Notes under the pieces: generated by a model
Database searches by the model: none
What the model saw: only the letters and a program-made list of their open reading frames with translations
What the model was told of the DNA's origin: nothing
Shown here: positions 8,111 through 17,558 of the stretch, one piece after another
Position numbering within the stretch: the first letter of the stretch is position 1
Layout: every line of letters starts with the position of its first letter
DNA from: Vallitalea guaymasensis
Lineage (GTDB): Bacteria > Bacillota > Clostridia > Lachnospirales > Vallitaleaceae
Assembly: GCF_018141425.1 (NCBI RefSeq)
Contig: NZ_CP058561.1
Span: 3,162,001 to 3,226,000, forward strand
DNA length: 64,000 bases
Reading direction: 5' to 3'
Made by a program: the position numbers and the translations under genes

Positions 8111-8600
8111 TTTTATCCTCCAATTTATTTTTTATTCATTTGGGTCAAACATTATATGGCGAAATATTGTATTAATCTTTTGGTGAATTGTATTATTATA
8201 ATATAAAGATATTTTAAATATTACTATAATTAATGAAATTAGTAAATTATTCAAACGGCTTAACTTAAGATATATAATTAATATTTGAAAATAGATGTTA
8301 ATTAATTAATAAGTAATTATGTGAAAGCTTTATTTATAAACTTATATATATTTAATATGCTTAATAAGTATATTAAATTTGTTATAATTATAATAATTAA
8401 TATATTTTATATTTTTACATAATTAAACACAAATGTCAAGTTTATTTGACAAAAAAATATATATTGTGAAATGAAATAAAAAAATTGTTATAATATAAAT
8501 ATTAATGAATGATTAATTTTATACAATCTATCTTTGTATAATGTAGAATAATACAATTTATTTTAATTGATTAGTTAATAATATTTATATAAAAAATGGA
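8111..8600. other. AT-rich intergenic region between divergent transcripts
   Basis: No convincing gene on either strand. It must hold the promoter of the radical SAM operon; a TATAAT (about 8146-8151, minus strand) is present but its -35 is weak. An inverted repeat GTCAA/TTTGAC-like sequence lies near 8436-8450. Nothing else is recognised. Confidence 0.4.
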
Positions 8601-8795
8601 TAATTTTCTATATAAAGGTAATAAAATCACTGAAAAGTAATGAAAAATCAATCAAAATATAAGAAATAGTAGATAGTTGAGAAATGCACATTTTTAAAAG
8701 TGTATATAAAAAGGGTGATTATAATTAATTTTTTGTAATAAAAGTATATAGGTTGTAAATTGATGATTTATTTATTGTTAAAAGTTATGTATAAT
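8601..8795 (+). promoter_or_regulatory. Duplicated regulatory region, copy A (lyase promoter)
   Basis: This stretch matches 15315-15510 block by block: TAATTTTCTAT at 8601; an AAAATCA...AAGTAAT block near 8623; TAGTTGAGAAATGCACAT at 8674-8691; then a block from GTTGTAAATTGATGATTT (8752) to a -10 box TATAAT at 8790-8795. Distances between blocks differ by at most one base between the copies. There is no good -35 at 17 bp, which suits an activator-dependent promoter. The activator is probably the AraC/YesN protein at 12967-15159. Confidence 0.75.
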
Positions 8796-8989
8796 CCATG
8801 CGTATAGGAGCAAATATTAATCCAAATAAACAAAACATAGGAGGGTTTTTAGATAATCACTGTAAAATGATGATTATTTTACTTGTAATGATTATTGTTC
8901 ATAGTGATTGTCTTAAAATATGTATTCTGCAACAATATTTCTAACCAATTGTTTCAGATATGCAAACTAATCATAGGAGGTATTAAAGA
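8796..8989 (+). promoter_or_regulatory. Structured 5' leader of the lyase gene
   Basis: About 190 bases separate the -10 box from the lyase ATG. Inside lie nested inverted repeats: AATCACT near 8856 with AGTGATT near 8900, and GTAAAAT with ATTTTAC near 8862-8882. A GGAGGG near 8840 precedes the hairpin and a second site, AGGAGG, serves the true start. The importer operon leader lacks this insert. I do not recognise a known riboswitch. Confidence 0.35.
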
Positions 8990-11900
8990 ATGAGAATACT
9001 GAAAAAAGGGGTACTATTATTGCTGATATTAAGTATGTGTATAATGCCCATTAACCCAATTCATGCAACGAATTCACAGAATAGTCCTAAATACGAGACA
9101 GAGGCAAAAAAACTATATGATTTTGGGTTGGTAAAAGGCAGCTCTGAAGTAAATCAGAAGTTGGATTTAGAATCACCTGTGACGAAAGAAGAGGCAATAA
9201 TATTAGCATTAAGATTAAGTAACAATGAGCAAAAAGTAGAGGATTTGACAGAGGATGATATAGTTGGGCTACTAGGTAGATACACAGATGGTAATCTTGT
9301 GTCACAGTGGGCAAAGGAATATGTTGCATATGCTATCAAAAAAGAAATTATAGTTGGAAATGAGATTGACCCTAAGAAAAATATAGATGGTGAAAGCTTT
9401 GCAATGATGCTGTTAAAGCTATTAGGGTATGAGAATAATGAAGATATAAAAGCGTTGGAATTATTAGGTGAAAAAAATGGTTGGACAACAGAACAGATTG
9501 CTGAATTCGATAAACCATTAACCAGAGATGATCTTGCTGGAATGATGTACAAATCATTGAATCTAAGAAATGCCAGTGGTACTTCTATTATTACTAATGT
9601 TTTAGAAAGAAAAGCTGAAGAAATAGATACTAAGTTATACACATTTGAATCAGGAATACCAGATGATATTGAATCAGATAATGAATCAGAGATTTCACTA
9701 AGTGAAAAACATTTTAAGGGTGGTTATAGATCCCTGCAATGGAATTACTCCAAAGAATCTAGTTTAGTGTTCTCAACACCTATAGGTTTTGAATTGTTTG
9801 ATGAGAATTCTGGTTCCAATAAATTAGATACATTTGCTTTTTGGGTATACAATGAAAAGCCGGTCCATGATAAGTTAATAGTAGAATTTGGAAGAGGAGA
9901 TAAGGTTGACTGTTACTTCACATTCGGTCTTGATTTTACTGGATGGCGTACTGCATGGGTATCTTATGAGAGAGATATGCAGGGTGAACCACGTGAAGAC
10001 ATGGATACAATGAGAATTAAAGCTCCGTCTAATGTAGAAGCAGGAACACTATACTTTGACCAAATCGTTTTAGCTAATCCTGTAGATTCAAGACATCAAA
10101 ATAGAGATTTCCAAGTACCTTTTGTGAATGTGGAAGCTGATAATATGGCTAATAAACACTGGGTGTCTCTATACAAATTTTATGATTTAAAGAGTAAAGA
10201 CAAGCTCCCAGAAAAAGTTACTACTGAAGATATTGAAGATTTTAACCTGATATCACAAAGATTATATGATAATCTGTTCATCAATAAAAATGTTGATGAA
10301 AAAGCTATGGATGCTATTAGAAAGCAATTCAATACTTATAACATAGTAAGAAATGAAGGTACAATAACTGGTAATTCAGTAGACCTACCATTTGTAAAAC
10401 AAATCTATCCACAAGAGATTATGGATGCAGTATATATTGACTTAAGACATACCAATGTAAGAAAACAATATACAGATATAATGTATAACATTGCCAATAT
10501 GTATCATTCCACTGACAATGCTGAATATAAAAAAGAGCTGAATCAAATCTTCATTGATATGACAGAACATATGCTTGATCAAGGATGGGAAGCAGGAAGC
10601 ATACTAGGTACAGTACACCACATCGGCTACAATGTGAGAGGATTCTATAATTCTGTTTTTCTTATGAGAGAACAGTTAAAAGAAGCAGGACTACTAGATA
10701 GAGTACAAAAATCCATATACTGGTTTACTGGAATGGGAAGAATCTATGATTACGAGGATAAAGAACCAGGGAATGTAGACATATTGAATACAACTATACA
10801 AGGTATGTTAATAAGTATATTAATAAAGGAGGATACTCCTGATAAAGTACGAGATTTTGATGGTTTCTCTGATTGGATGAATAGATGTATGAAAACTACG
10901 CCTGGTCTTAGTGGTGGATTCAAGGAAGATGGGTCAGGTTTCCATCATAGAAATGGATATCCAGGATATGCTAATCCTGCCTTTAATGGCTTGACTCCAG
11001 TTGTATATTACATGAGTGGAACTAAGTACAGATTAGAAGAACAAGCTCATGAGCTCCTTAAAAAAGTGATAATGGTGACAAGACTATACACTAATAAATA
11101 TCAATGGTTAGTCAGTCTTTCAGGACGTGGAGTTGATGGAACGTCTAAAATAACAGATAAACCTTTTGGATTCTTAGCTTTAGCAGGTACACCAGACGGC
11201 GAAGAAGAAGTAGACCCAGAGGCTGCTGCTGCATACTTACGTTTAACTAACCTTAAAAAACCAAGTAAAACAGCAAAAATGCTCCTTGATATGGGATATA
11301 CTCCAGAGGATAGTCCAAATGGAAACTGGACTATGAACTATTCTAATCTTGGACTACATAGAAGAGATGACTGGTTAGCAGGGGTTAGAGGTCATAGCAA
11401 ATATCTATGGGGTAATGAAACATACACTAATTCCAATCTATATGGACGATATATTGCTTATGGACAAGTTCAGATTATGAGTCAAGGTGACCCAATAAAC
11501 AATAAAGATAGTGGTTATAACCCTAATGGATATAACTGGAACCGTTGGCCTGGAACAACTACAATTCAATTACCAATAGATGAACTGAAATCAGATGTCC
11601 GTAATCTTGATGAATTTTCAGGATTTGAGGAAATGCTTATCTCTGATGAATCATATTCAGGAGCACTTAATATAGAAGGGGAAAACGGTATGTTCTCCAT
11701 GAAACTTCATGAACATCCTAAGTATGATGAGTCTCATAGAGCGAGGAAATCAGTCTTTTTCTTTGATGACAGAATAATATTATTAGGTTCAGATATAGAA
11801 AATGATAATGAAAAATATAAAACACAAACAATAATGTTCCAGAATTACTTAGCAAACAAAGATATGCCTATATGGGTTAACAGTAAAGATAGTGTCAAGG

Positions 11901-12634
11901 AATTCCCTTATGAACAAAATATACAAACAGATAAAGATTTTTGGGTGATGGACAATAACAGTAATGGATATTTTATTCCAGAAGGGTATGATATTGAAAT
12001 AACCCGTTCCACTCAAGACTCCAAGAATCATAAGAATGGAAAAGATACAAAAGGAGATTTTGCAACTGCTGTTATAGATCATGGAAAAGCACCTAAGAAC
12101 CAAGACTATGAATATGCAATTCTTGTAAAAACAGATGTGGAAAGCATAGAAAAGTTCGTTGAACAAATGGGTAATACTGACACCGCTTTATATAAAGTAT
12201 TACAAAAAGATAAAAATGCTCATATAGTAAAAGATAGATTAACTAATACAACTGGTTACGCAATCTTTGAAGCAAATGATAATATAGACAAAGGTATTGT
12301 CAAAGGAGTGGATACTCCAACAATGATTATGACAAAAGAAACTGGAGATGACCTGGTTCTTAGTATGGTTGATCCTGACCTGCATTTATATGAAGGAATA
12401 GATGAGTCTCAATATGATGAGGATGGTAATAGAAAAGAAGTAAGTATCTATTCAAGAGAGTGGTGCAAAAATGAAAGTAAACCATCAACTGTAAAATTAA
12501 CAATTGCAGGTGAATGGAATCTAAAGACTGTCAATGAAAACTGTAAAATAATAAGTAGAGATTCAGCCAAAACTCAGTTTGAGTTCATATGTCAAGATGC
12601 AAAACCTATTGAAATAGAACTTAGTAAAAAATAA
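8990..12634 (+). CDS. S-layer-anchored PL8 polysaccharide lyase (chondroitin ABC lyase-like)
   Basis: 1214 residues. A signal peptide (about 1-27, ending IHA) is followed by two to three SLH-type repeats (about 35-195) for attachment to the cell-wall polymer, a Lyase_N-like jelly-roll region (about 215-365), an alpha-helical catalytic domain and beta-rich Lyase_8 domains. His653 and Tyr660 in FHHRNGYPGYANPAF have the spacing of the catalytic His and Tyr of chondroitin ABC lyase. The enzyme should cleave chondroitin, dermatan or hyaluronan-type chains outside the cell by beta-elimination, leaving a 4,5-unsaturated uronic acid. That product fits the GH88 and sulfatase genes downstream. The start has AGGAGG eight bases upstream, and a terminator follows. 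Confidence 0.9.
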   Translation: MRILKKGVLLLLILSMCIMPINPIHATNSQNSPKYETEAKKLYDFGLVKGSSEVNQKLDLESPVTKEEAIILALRLSNNEQKVEDLTEDDIVGLLGRYTDGNLVSQWAKEYVAYAIKKEIIVGNEIDPKKNIDGESFAMMLLKLLGYENNEDIKALELLGEKNGWTTEQIAEFDKPLTRDDLAGMMYKSLNLRNASGTSIITNVLERKAEEIDTKLYTFESGIPDDIESDNESEISLSEKHFKGGYRSLQWNYSKESSLVFSTPIGFELFDENSGSNKLDTFAFWVYNEKPVHDKLIVEFGRGDKVDCYFTFGLDFTGWRTAWVSYERDMQGEPREDMDTMRIKAPSNVEAGTLYFDQIVLANPVDSRHQNRDFQVPFVNVEADNMANKHWVSLYKFYDLKSKDKLPEKVTTEDIEDFNLISQRLYDNLFINKNVDEKAMDAIRKQFNTYNIVRNEGTITGNSVDLPFVKQIYPQEIMDAVYIDLRHTNVRKQYTDIMYNIANMYHSTDNAEYKKELNQIFIDMTEHMLDQGWEAGSILGTVHHIGYNVRGFYNSVFLMREQLKEAGLLDRVQKSIYWFTGMGRIYDYEDKEPGNVDILNTTIQGMLISILIKEDTPDKVRDFDGFSDWMNRCMKTTPGLSGGFKEDGSGFHHRNGYPGYANPAFNGLTPVVYYMSGTKYRLEEQAHELLKKVIMVTRLYTNKYQWLVSLSGRGVDGTSKITDKPFGFLALAGTPDGEEEVDPEAAAAYLRLTNLKKPSKTAKMLLDMGYTPEDSPNGNWTMNYSNLGLHRRDDWLAGVRGHSKYLWGNETYTNSNLYGRYIAYGQVQIMSQGDPINNKDSGYNPNGYNWNRWPGTTTIQLPIDELKSDVRNLDEFSGFEEMLISDESYSGALNIEGENGMFSMKLHEHPKYDESHRARKSVFFFDDRIILLGSDIENDNEKYKTQTIMFQNYLANKDMPIWVNSKDSVKEFPYEQNIQTDKDFWVMDNNSNGYFIPEGYDIEITRSTQDSKNHKNGKDTKGDFATAVIDHGKAPKNQDYEYAILVKTDVESIEKFVEQMGNTDTALYKVLQKDKNAHIVKDRLTNTTGYAIFEANDNIDKGIVKGVDTPTMIMTKETGDDLVLSMVDPDLHLYEGIDESQYDEDGNRKEVSIYSREWCKNESKPSTVKLTIAGEWNLKTVNENCKIISRDSAKTQFEFICQDAKPIEIELSKK

Positions 12635-12689
12635 AAAAACATTACTTCATAAACTATGAAAAACCTATAAAAATAACGAAATTTTACTA

Positions 12690-12740
12690 ACAAGTTGGAG
12701 CTTATAATGAACAATTATAACTCCTTTCTTGTTTTTTTTG
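12690..12740 (+). terminator. Terminator after the lyase gene
   Basis: Long interrupted stem with nested TTATAAT/ATTATAA arms and outer AACAAG (12690-12695) with CTTGTT (12729-12734), followed by a T run. The rest of the 12635-12966 gap presumably holds the promoter of the regulator gene; no clear boxes were assigned. Confidence 0.8.
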
Positions 12741-12966
12741 TGCATTAATGTTATTATTATATTTGCATTAGGATACCATTTATAAATAATAGATAAATAC
12801 TAATTACAGGCTTTTCTTATTTATAATAAAAAGTTCTATTTTCAATTTATGTTAAAATCTTTTCGTAACCTAGTCACTTTATTTTTACTATAAAAGCTCC
12901 ATCATTTTTTAAATAACCTGAATAAATGAAAATGTGACATATAGATTAAAGGATGTGGGATAGATT

Positions 12967-15159
12967 ATGGTACGTGGCAAATACAAGAAGAAATTGAATA
13001 CAGTATTTTTACTTGTGTTTACATTAATCATTGTTAGCTTTATGAGTATTTTTATGAAAATAGTTATGGACCAGAGGTCAAAAGAATATGAAACCACCAT
13101 TATCAACACTATCAAGACAACACTTAACAATAGTCAGATAAAGCTAGAAGTCATCAATAGTGCATTAGATTTGGTAATGGAGAGTGACGAAGCCAAGAAC
13201 TGGTCAGAAAGCGATAACAATGAGATGTTTTACTTGGGACTATTAAAGGTCCAACAAAAAATCAGGAAATCATCCTCCAAGGTAAATAATGTTAATTTTC
13301 AAATCTCAGCAACCTTCTTAGATGAAGATTCATTAGTTATTACTCCAGTTTCCAGTGAAGCAAAAGACTATTATTTTAAAAAGAATCTTGGTTTGACTAC
13401 AGAAAAAATAGAGGGAATTTATGATCATTTTGAAAATAAATCCAGTTATATGGCTTTTACTATCAATAACAGAGATGGTTCTTCACAGATATGCTATATT
13501 ACAAAGAAAGCATATAGAAAAAGAGATGTTTTATATTTTACAACAATAAATTACGATTCTTTTGTTGAGGAAAATCTAGAACAAGATTGGTATTTATGTA
13601 ATAATAATGGCATATTTGCAATGAAAGAAGATGCAAATGTACCGGCGAATGAGATTTTTGAAGCTTTTCAAAACAGTGATTTAGCTTCCAACAAATTTAT
13701 CTACAAGGATTATAATGTTTTTAAACAATCATTTTATAATATAGATTGGATACTATTGTACTCATATAAAGATAAGAATATTGATACAGCAATGATTTTC
13801 GTATATTTTCTGATTCCATTTATACTGCTTACGTTTTTATCAATATTTCTATCAAGAATCATTACCAACAAATTGTATCGTCCAATAAAAGAAGTACTGG
13901 ATGACTTCTTCTCTGATGATAATTATCAGAAGGATGTGGACGAGTTCAAGATACTGAAACAGAATTCCAATATGATAAAAACACTTAACCAACAGCTAAA
14001 ATTGGCTATTAGCGAGAGAAATAATCTTATAGTACAGAGATTGAACAGGGATTTGTTATTTGGTATCAACATTAATAAGTCTATATACAAGGACCATCTA
14101 ATAGGGGATGACAATTATTGTGTGGCTGTATTGGAATTTTTGAATAATCCTTACGAAGATGTGGACGATAATATTTTCTTATATAAAAATGAAATTCTTG
14201 CGTATACACAAGATATCAATAAGCTTAGATATGCAAATATTAATTACTATACATGTGCCATTATAATTCAATGCGACAAAGTAAAAGAAGCTATTACTAT
14301 GATTCATACACTTCTGGAGAATGTTGAAATAGATTATGACTATGATATCAGAGTAGCTATTAGTAATGTAGCATATGGCACTAAAAAGATTAAAGAATGT
14401 TTTGAGGAAAGCAAAAAGATATTAGAATATAAGTTCCTATATAATCAAAGAACAATATTGACAATGAAACAGATCAAAGAAGATTTGGACCGCAATTCCT
14501 ATTATTATCCTCTGGTTATAGAGAATAAACTTATCCATAGTGTACTTAATGGAGATATAAAAGCAGTTGAAATATTCAATGACTTGATTAATGAAAATAG
14601 TGCAGGAGATAAATTGTCACCAAAGGCATTTAAGAATTTGATATTTGCTATAATCGGTACAATCAGCAGGATAGTACAAGAGTTAAAAACAGATTCACAC
14701 AAATTTTTAGAGGAAAATGATGATTTTTCTACTCTCTCTGATCAGTGGAACAGAAAAGATATCATACCGAAATTAAGAAAAATCTTAGAAGATATCTTGC
14801 TATATGTGAATAACAATAAGAAAGATAGTGAGAATTCTATCGCAGAAGAGATGCTAACATATATACATGAGCATTATTGGGAAGACATCATGTTAGTGGA
14901 TATGGCTAAAAAGATGAATGTATCAGAAAAATATTGCGGTATTTTATTCAAAAAGGCTGTAGGGGACAATTATAAAAATTACCTGAACAATTACAGAATA
15001 GAAAAGGCAAAAGAGATAATGTACAGTAATACCAAAATCAAAGTATCAACATTAGGTAAACAAGTAGGATTTAACAGCTCTAATACCTTCATTAGAGTAT
15101 TTACCAAGTATACTGGTATGACACCAAAGGCTTTTGCAGAGCAGATTAAGCATCTATAA
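12967..15159 (+). CDS. Membrane AraC-family regulator, YesN-like
   Basis: 730 residues. A membrane segment (about 13-36) is followed by an extracellular sensor region (about 37-270), a second membrane segment (about 275-297), a cytoplasmic linker and a C-terminal AraC-type double helix-turn-helix (about 630-728, with MLVDMAKKMNVSEKYCGILFKK and STLGKQVGFNSSNTFIRVFTKYTGM... motifs). Proteins of this design sit beside carbohydrate loci in Firmicutes and activate them on sensing extracellular sugars or binding protein. It lies between the lyase gene and the importer operon, whose promoters share a common element, so it is the likely activator of both. Confidence 0.88.
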   Translation: MVRGKYKKKLNTVFLLVFTLIIVSFMSIFMKIVMDQRSKEYETTIINTIKTTLNNSQIKLEVINSALDLVMESDEAKNWSESDNNEMFYLGLLKVQQKIRKSSSKVNNVNFQISATFLDEDSLVITPVSSEAKDYYFKKNLGLTTEKIEGIYDHFENKSSYMAFTINNRDGSSQICYITKKAYRKRDVLYFTTINYDSFVEENLEQDWYLCNNNGIFAMKEDANVPANEIFEAFQNSDLASNKFIYKDYNVFKQSFYNIDWILLYSYKDKNIDTAMIFVYFLIPFILLTFLSIFLSRIITNKLYRPIKEVLDDFFSDDNYQKDVDEFKILKQNSNMIKTLNQQLKLAISERNNLIVQRLNRDLLFGININKSIYKDHLIGDDNYCVAVLEFLNNPYEDVDDNIFLYKNEILAYTQDINKLRYANINYYTCAIIIQCDKVKEAITMIHTLLENVEIDYDYDIRVAISNVAYGTKKIKECFEESKKILEYKFLYNQRTILTMKQIKEDLDRNSYYYPLVIENKLIHSVLNGDIKAVEIFNDLINENSAGDKLSPKAFKNLIFAIIGTISRIVQELKTDSHKFLEENDDFSTLSDQWNRKDIIPKLRKILEDILLYVNNNKKDSENSIAEEMLTYIHEHYWEDIMLVDMAKKMNVSEKYCGILFKKAVGDNYKNYLNNYRIEKAKEIMYSNTKIKVSTLGKQVGFNSSNTFIRVFTKYTGMTPKAFAEQIKHL

Positions 15160-15177
15160 GTAAAAAATAATAATAAA

Positions 15178-15245
15178 GAGATATGATAGATTGCTATCCT
15201 TAATGAAAAATGGATATAAAATCTATTTTATCTCAATTTTTTTTG
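15178..15245 (+). terminator. Terminator after the AraC/YesN regulator
   Basis: Arms at 15178-15192 (GAGATATGATAGATT) and 15220-15234 (AATCTATTTTATCTC) pair with minor mismatch and are followed by AATTTTTTTTG. Confidence 0.7.
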
Positions 15246-15314
15246 TCTATTTTTCAGAATCTAGTAAAATAGCATATAGTAATTATTGATAGATTTTTAC
15301 ATGTTCAAAATGTG

Positions 15315-15510
15315 TAATTTTCTATTTTTTATTACCAAAATCATTAAAAAGTAATAGAAAAACGGTGAAAAGATAGCAAAATGTACATAGTTGAAAAATG
15401 CACATGATTAAACTATTAATATAAAAAGTCTCAAAATGAATGTCTCTTTGTACAAAAAGTAAATGAGTTGTAAATTGATGATTTATTTTTTATTCAAAAC
15501 TATGTATAAT
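15315..15510 (+). promoter_or_regulatory. Duplicated regulatory region, copy B (importer operon promoter)
   Basis: Second copy of the element at 8601-8795: TAATTTTCTAT at 15315, TAGTTGAAAAATGCACAT at 15388-15405, GTTGTAAATTGATGATTT from 15467 and -10 TATAAT at 15505-15510. The first-to-second block distance (73) is identical in both copies and the total length differs by one base. It drives the importer/hydrolase operon that starts 70 bases downstream. Confidence 0.75.
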
Positions 15511-15579
15511 TCCTTCATAAACAACTTTTGATTGTGCAAAATAAACAATTGAGAAAGGAAAAGAAAAGGAGACAATAAT

Positions 15580-16539
15580 ATGAGCAAAACAAGTAAGGCA
15601 TTACCCATGCATAATAAAGGATATGTCAAAGGCAAAAGTAAATTTACTAAACGATTTAGAAGAGATTGGGATTTGTTTCTTTTATTTTTGCCAGGTTTGA
15701 TATGGTATATTATGTTTGCTTACAAACCTATGATAGGACTTAGAACAGCATTTTATGATTACAATATATTTAAAGGCTTTTCAGGTAGTACATTTGTAGG
15801 GTTAGATAATTTTATTCAATTTATACAAGGTGCTGATTTCGCTAGGACGGTAACGAACACTTTGATGATTGCTTTCTGGCAGTTGGTTGTTTGTTTCCCT
15901 ATACCTATTATATTAGCTATAGCGGTTACAGAGATGAAGAACAAGTTTGTAAGTAAGTTAACACAGACAGCTACATTCCTACCATATTTTATTTCAATAG
16001 TTGTAGTTTGTGGTATGACAATTAACTTTCTTTCTCCAAGTACAGGAGTTATCAATTTCATATTACAGAAATTAGGATTTGACCCAGTCTACTTTATGGT
16101 AAAACCTGAATATTTCAGAGGAATATATACAACTATGACTCTATGGAAAACAGCTGGTTTTAGTGCTATCGTTTATATTGCAGCAATTATGGGTATTGAT
16201 CAGCAGCTATACGAAGCGGCAAAAGTTGACGGTGCTGGAAAATGGAAACAGATTAGACACGTAACTATACCAGGAATCTTACCTATTGTTGTTGTAATGC
16301 TTGTACTTAATATAGGTAAAATGGTAAAAGTAGGATATGAAGCGATTTTACTTCTTTACAAACCAACAACGTATAGTACTGGTGATGTAATTGCAACTTA
16401 TGTATATAGAACGGGTATTACTAATGGTAATTATGGACTGGCTACGGCAGCTGGACTTTTTGAAGCATTTGTTGCTCTGATATTAGTAGTTCTTGCAAAT
16501 AAAATCAGTAAACGTCTTTCTGAGACATCACTATGGTAA
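15580..16539 (+). CDS. ABC sugar transporter permease, LplB type
   Basis: 319 residues with about six membrane segments and the permease EAA loop (YEAAKVDGAGKWKQIRHVTIPGILP spans about 212-236). The soluble N-terminal start and the motif LPGLIWYIMFAYKPM are typical of LplB/CUT1-family permeases for oligosaccharides. It is the first gene of the operon, 15 bases before the partner permease. No ATPase gene is nearby, so a shared MsmK-type ATPase elsewhere in the genome must power it. Likely cargo is the unsaturated sulfated oligosaccharide released by the lyase. Confidence 0.9.
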   Translation: MSKTSKALPMHNKGYVKGKSKFTKRFRRDWDLFLLFLPGLIWYIMFAYKPMIGLRTAFYDYNIFKGFSGSTFVGLDNFIQFIQGADFARTVTNTLMIAFWQLVVCFPIPIILAIAVTEMKNKFVSKLTQTATFLPYFISIVVVCGMTINFLSPSTGVINFILQKLGFDPVYFMVKPEYFRGIYTTMTLWKTAGFSAIVYIAAIMGIDQQLYEAAKVDGAGKWKQIRHVTIPGILPIVVVMLVLNIGKMVKVGYEAILLLYKPTTYSTGDVIATYVYRTGITNGNYGLATAAGLFEAFVALILVVLANKISKRLSETSLW

Positions 16540-16554
16540 GGAAGGAGATAAATC

Positions 16555-17442
16555 ATGACAAAATCAGATAAACTAGTTTCTACAAATGAAAAGATATTCA
16601 ATGGTGCAATGACAGTAGTAGGAGTGATTATATCAATAGTTGCACTTTATCCTATATTCTATGTTTTGATAGCTTCACTGAGCAAGCCAATATTTGTTGA
16701 AAACGGAGATGTAATGTTTTGGTTCAAAGGCTTCAATTTTGAAAGCTATAAACAAGCCTTTATGAAAGATGGTATTTGGATAGCATATGGAAATACTATA
16801 TTTTATACAGTAGCAGGTGTGTTTGTTAATATGTTGTTTACTACAACAATGGCATATGCACTATCAAGAGAAAGATTGATATTTAGAAAGTTTTTTACCT
16901 TGATGGCAATATTCACTATGTGGTTCAATGCTGGAATGATTCCATTATATATGACTTTCAAGGATTTCAATCTATTGGATACCAGAACAGCGATAATAGT
17001 TGGATTTGCTATTAATACTTATAACCTTGTAATCATGAAAAGTTTCTTTGAGCAAATACCGAAATCACTTGAAGAAGCAGCTTTTATAGATGGTGCCAAT
17101 AACCTTAAGATATTTTCTAGAATATTTTTACCACTATCAAAACCTGCACTTGCAACAGTTGGTATGTTCTATGCAGTAACAAGATGGAATGGTTATTTCT
17201 GGGCGATGAACTTACTTCAGGATGATAATAAAGTACCTTTACAAGTTTTATTGAAGAAACTTATTGTAGATAAAGTGGCTAATGAAACAGAAGCCGCAAT
17301 TGTAACTGCTAATTCGTTATTTTCTCCAACCACAGTTATTTATGCGATTATCATTATTGCAATAATACCTATGATGATAGCTTATCCTTTTGTACAAAAG
17401 TATTTTAAGAAGGGTGCTACAGTTGGAGCAGTCAAAGGTTAA
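16555..17442 (+). CDS. ABC sugar transporter permease, CUT1 second subunit (YtcP/LplC type)
   Basis: 295 residues with six membrane segments and the EAA loop LEEAAFIDGANNLKIFSRIFLPL near 178-200. It pairs with the LplB-type permease just upstream to form the channel. A strong AAGGAGA ribosome site lies before the ATG. The C-terminus ends in the basic YFKKGATVGAVKG typical of this subfamily. Confidence 0.9.
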   Translation: MTKSDKLVSTNEKIFNGAMTVVGVIISIVALYPIFYVLIASLSKPIFVENGDVMFWFKGFNFESYKQAFMKDGIWIAYGNTIFYTVAGVFVNMLFTTTMAYALSRERLIFRKFFTLMAIFTMWFNAGMIPLYMTFKDFNLLDTRTAIIVGFAINTYNLVIMKSFFEQIPKSLEEAAFIDGANNLKIFSRIFLPLSKPALATVGMFYAVTRWNGYFWAMNLLQDDNKVPLQVLLKKLIVDKVANETEAAIVTANSLFSPTTVIYAIIIIAIIPMMIAYPFVQKYFKKGATVGAVKG

Positions 17443-17558
17443 TTTTTACATAACGATTTTTCCATAGCTAATGGTATTATTATATATATTGTAAACTTAT
17501 ATAGATATTAGCTGTGAAAAAATAAATTTGAATCAACTAAAAGAAAAGGAGTAGGATT

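Noticed and set aside
8130-8146. Six-codon minus-strand frame (ATG at about 8146) before radical SAM copy 1
   Set aside because: Too short, no ribosome site, no resemblance to the precursor peptide.
8867-8947. Possible 26-codon hydrophobic leader peptide starting ATG-ATG in the lyase leader
   Set aside because: The nearest Shine-Dalgarno-like GGAGGG is about 20 bases upstream, and the ATGs fall inside a predicted stem.
9087-9642. Several minus-strand open frames opposite the lyase gene
   Set aside because: Low-complexity translations antisense to a well-supported domain-bearing gene, without start signals.
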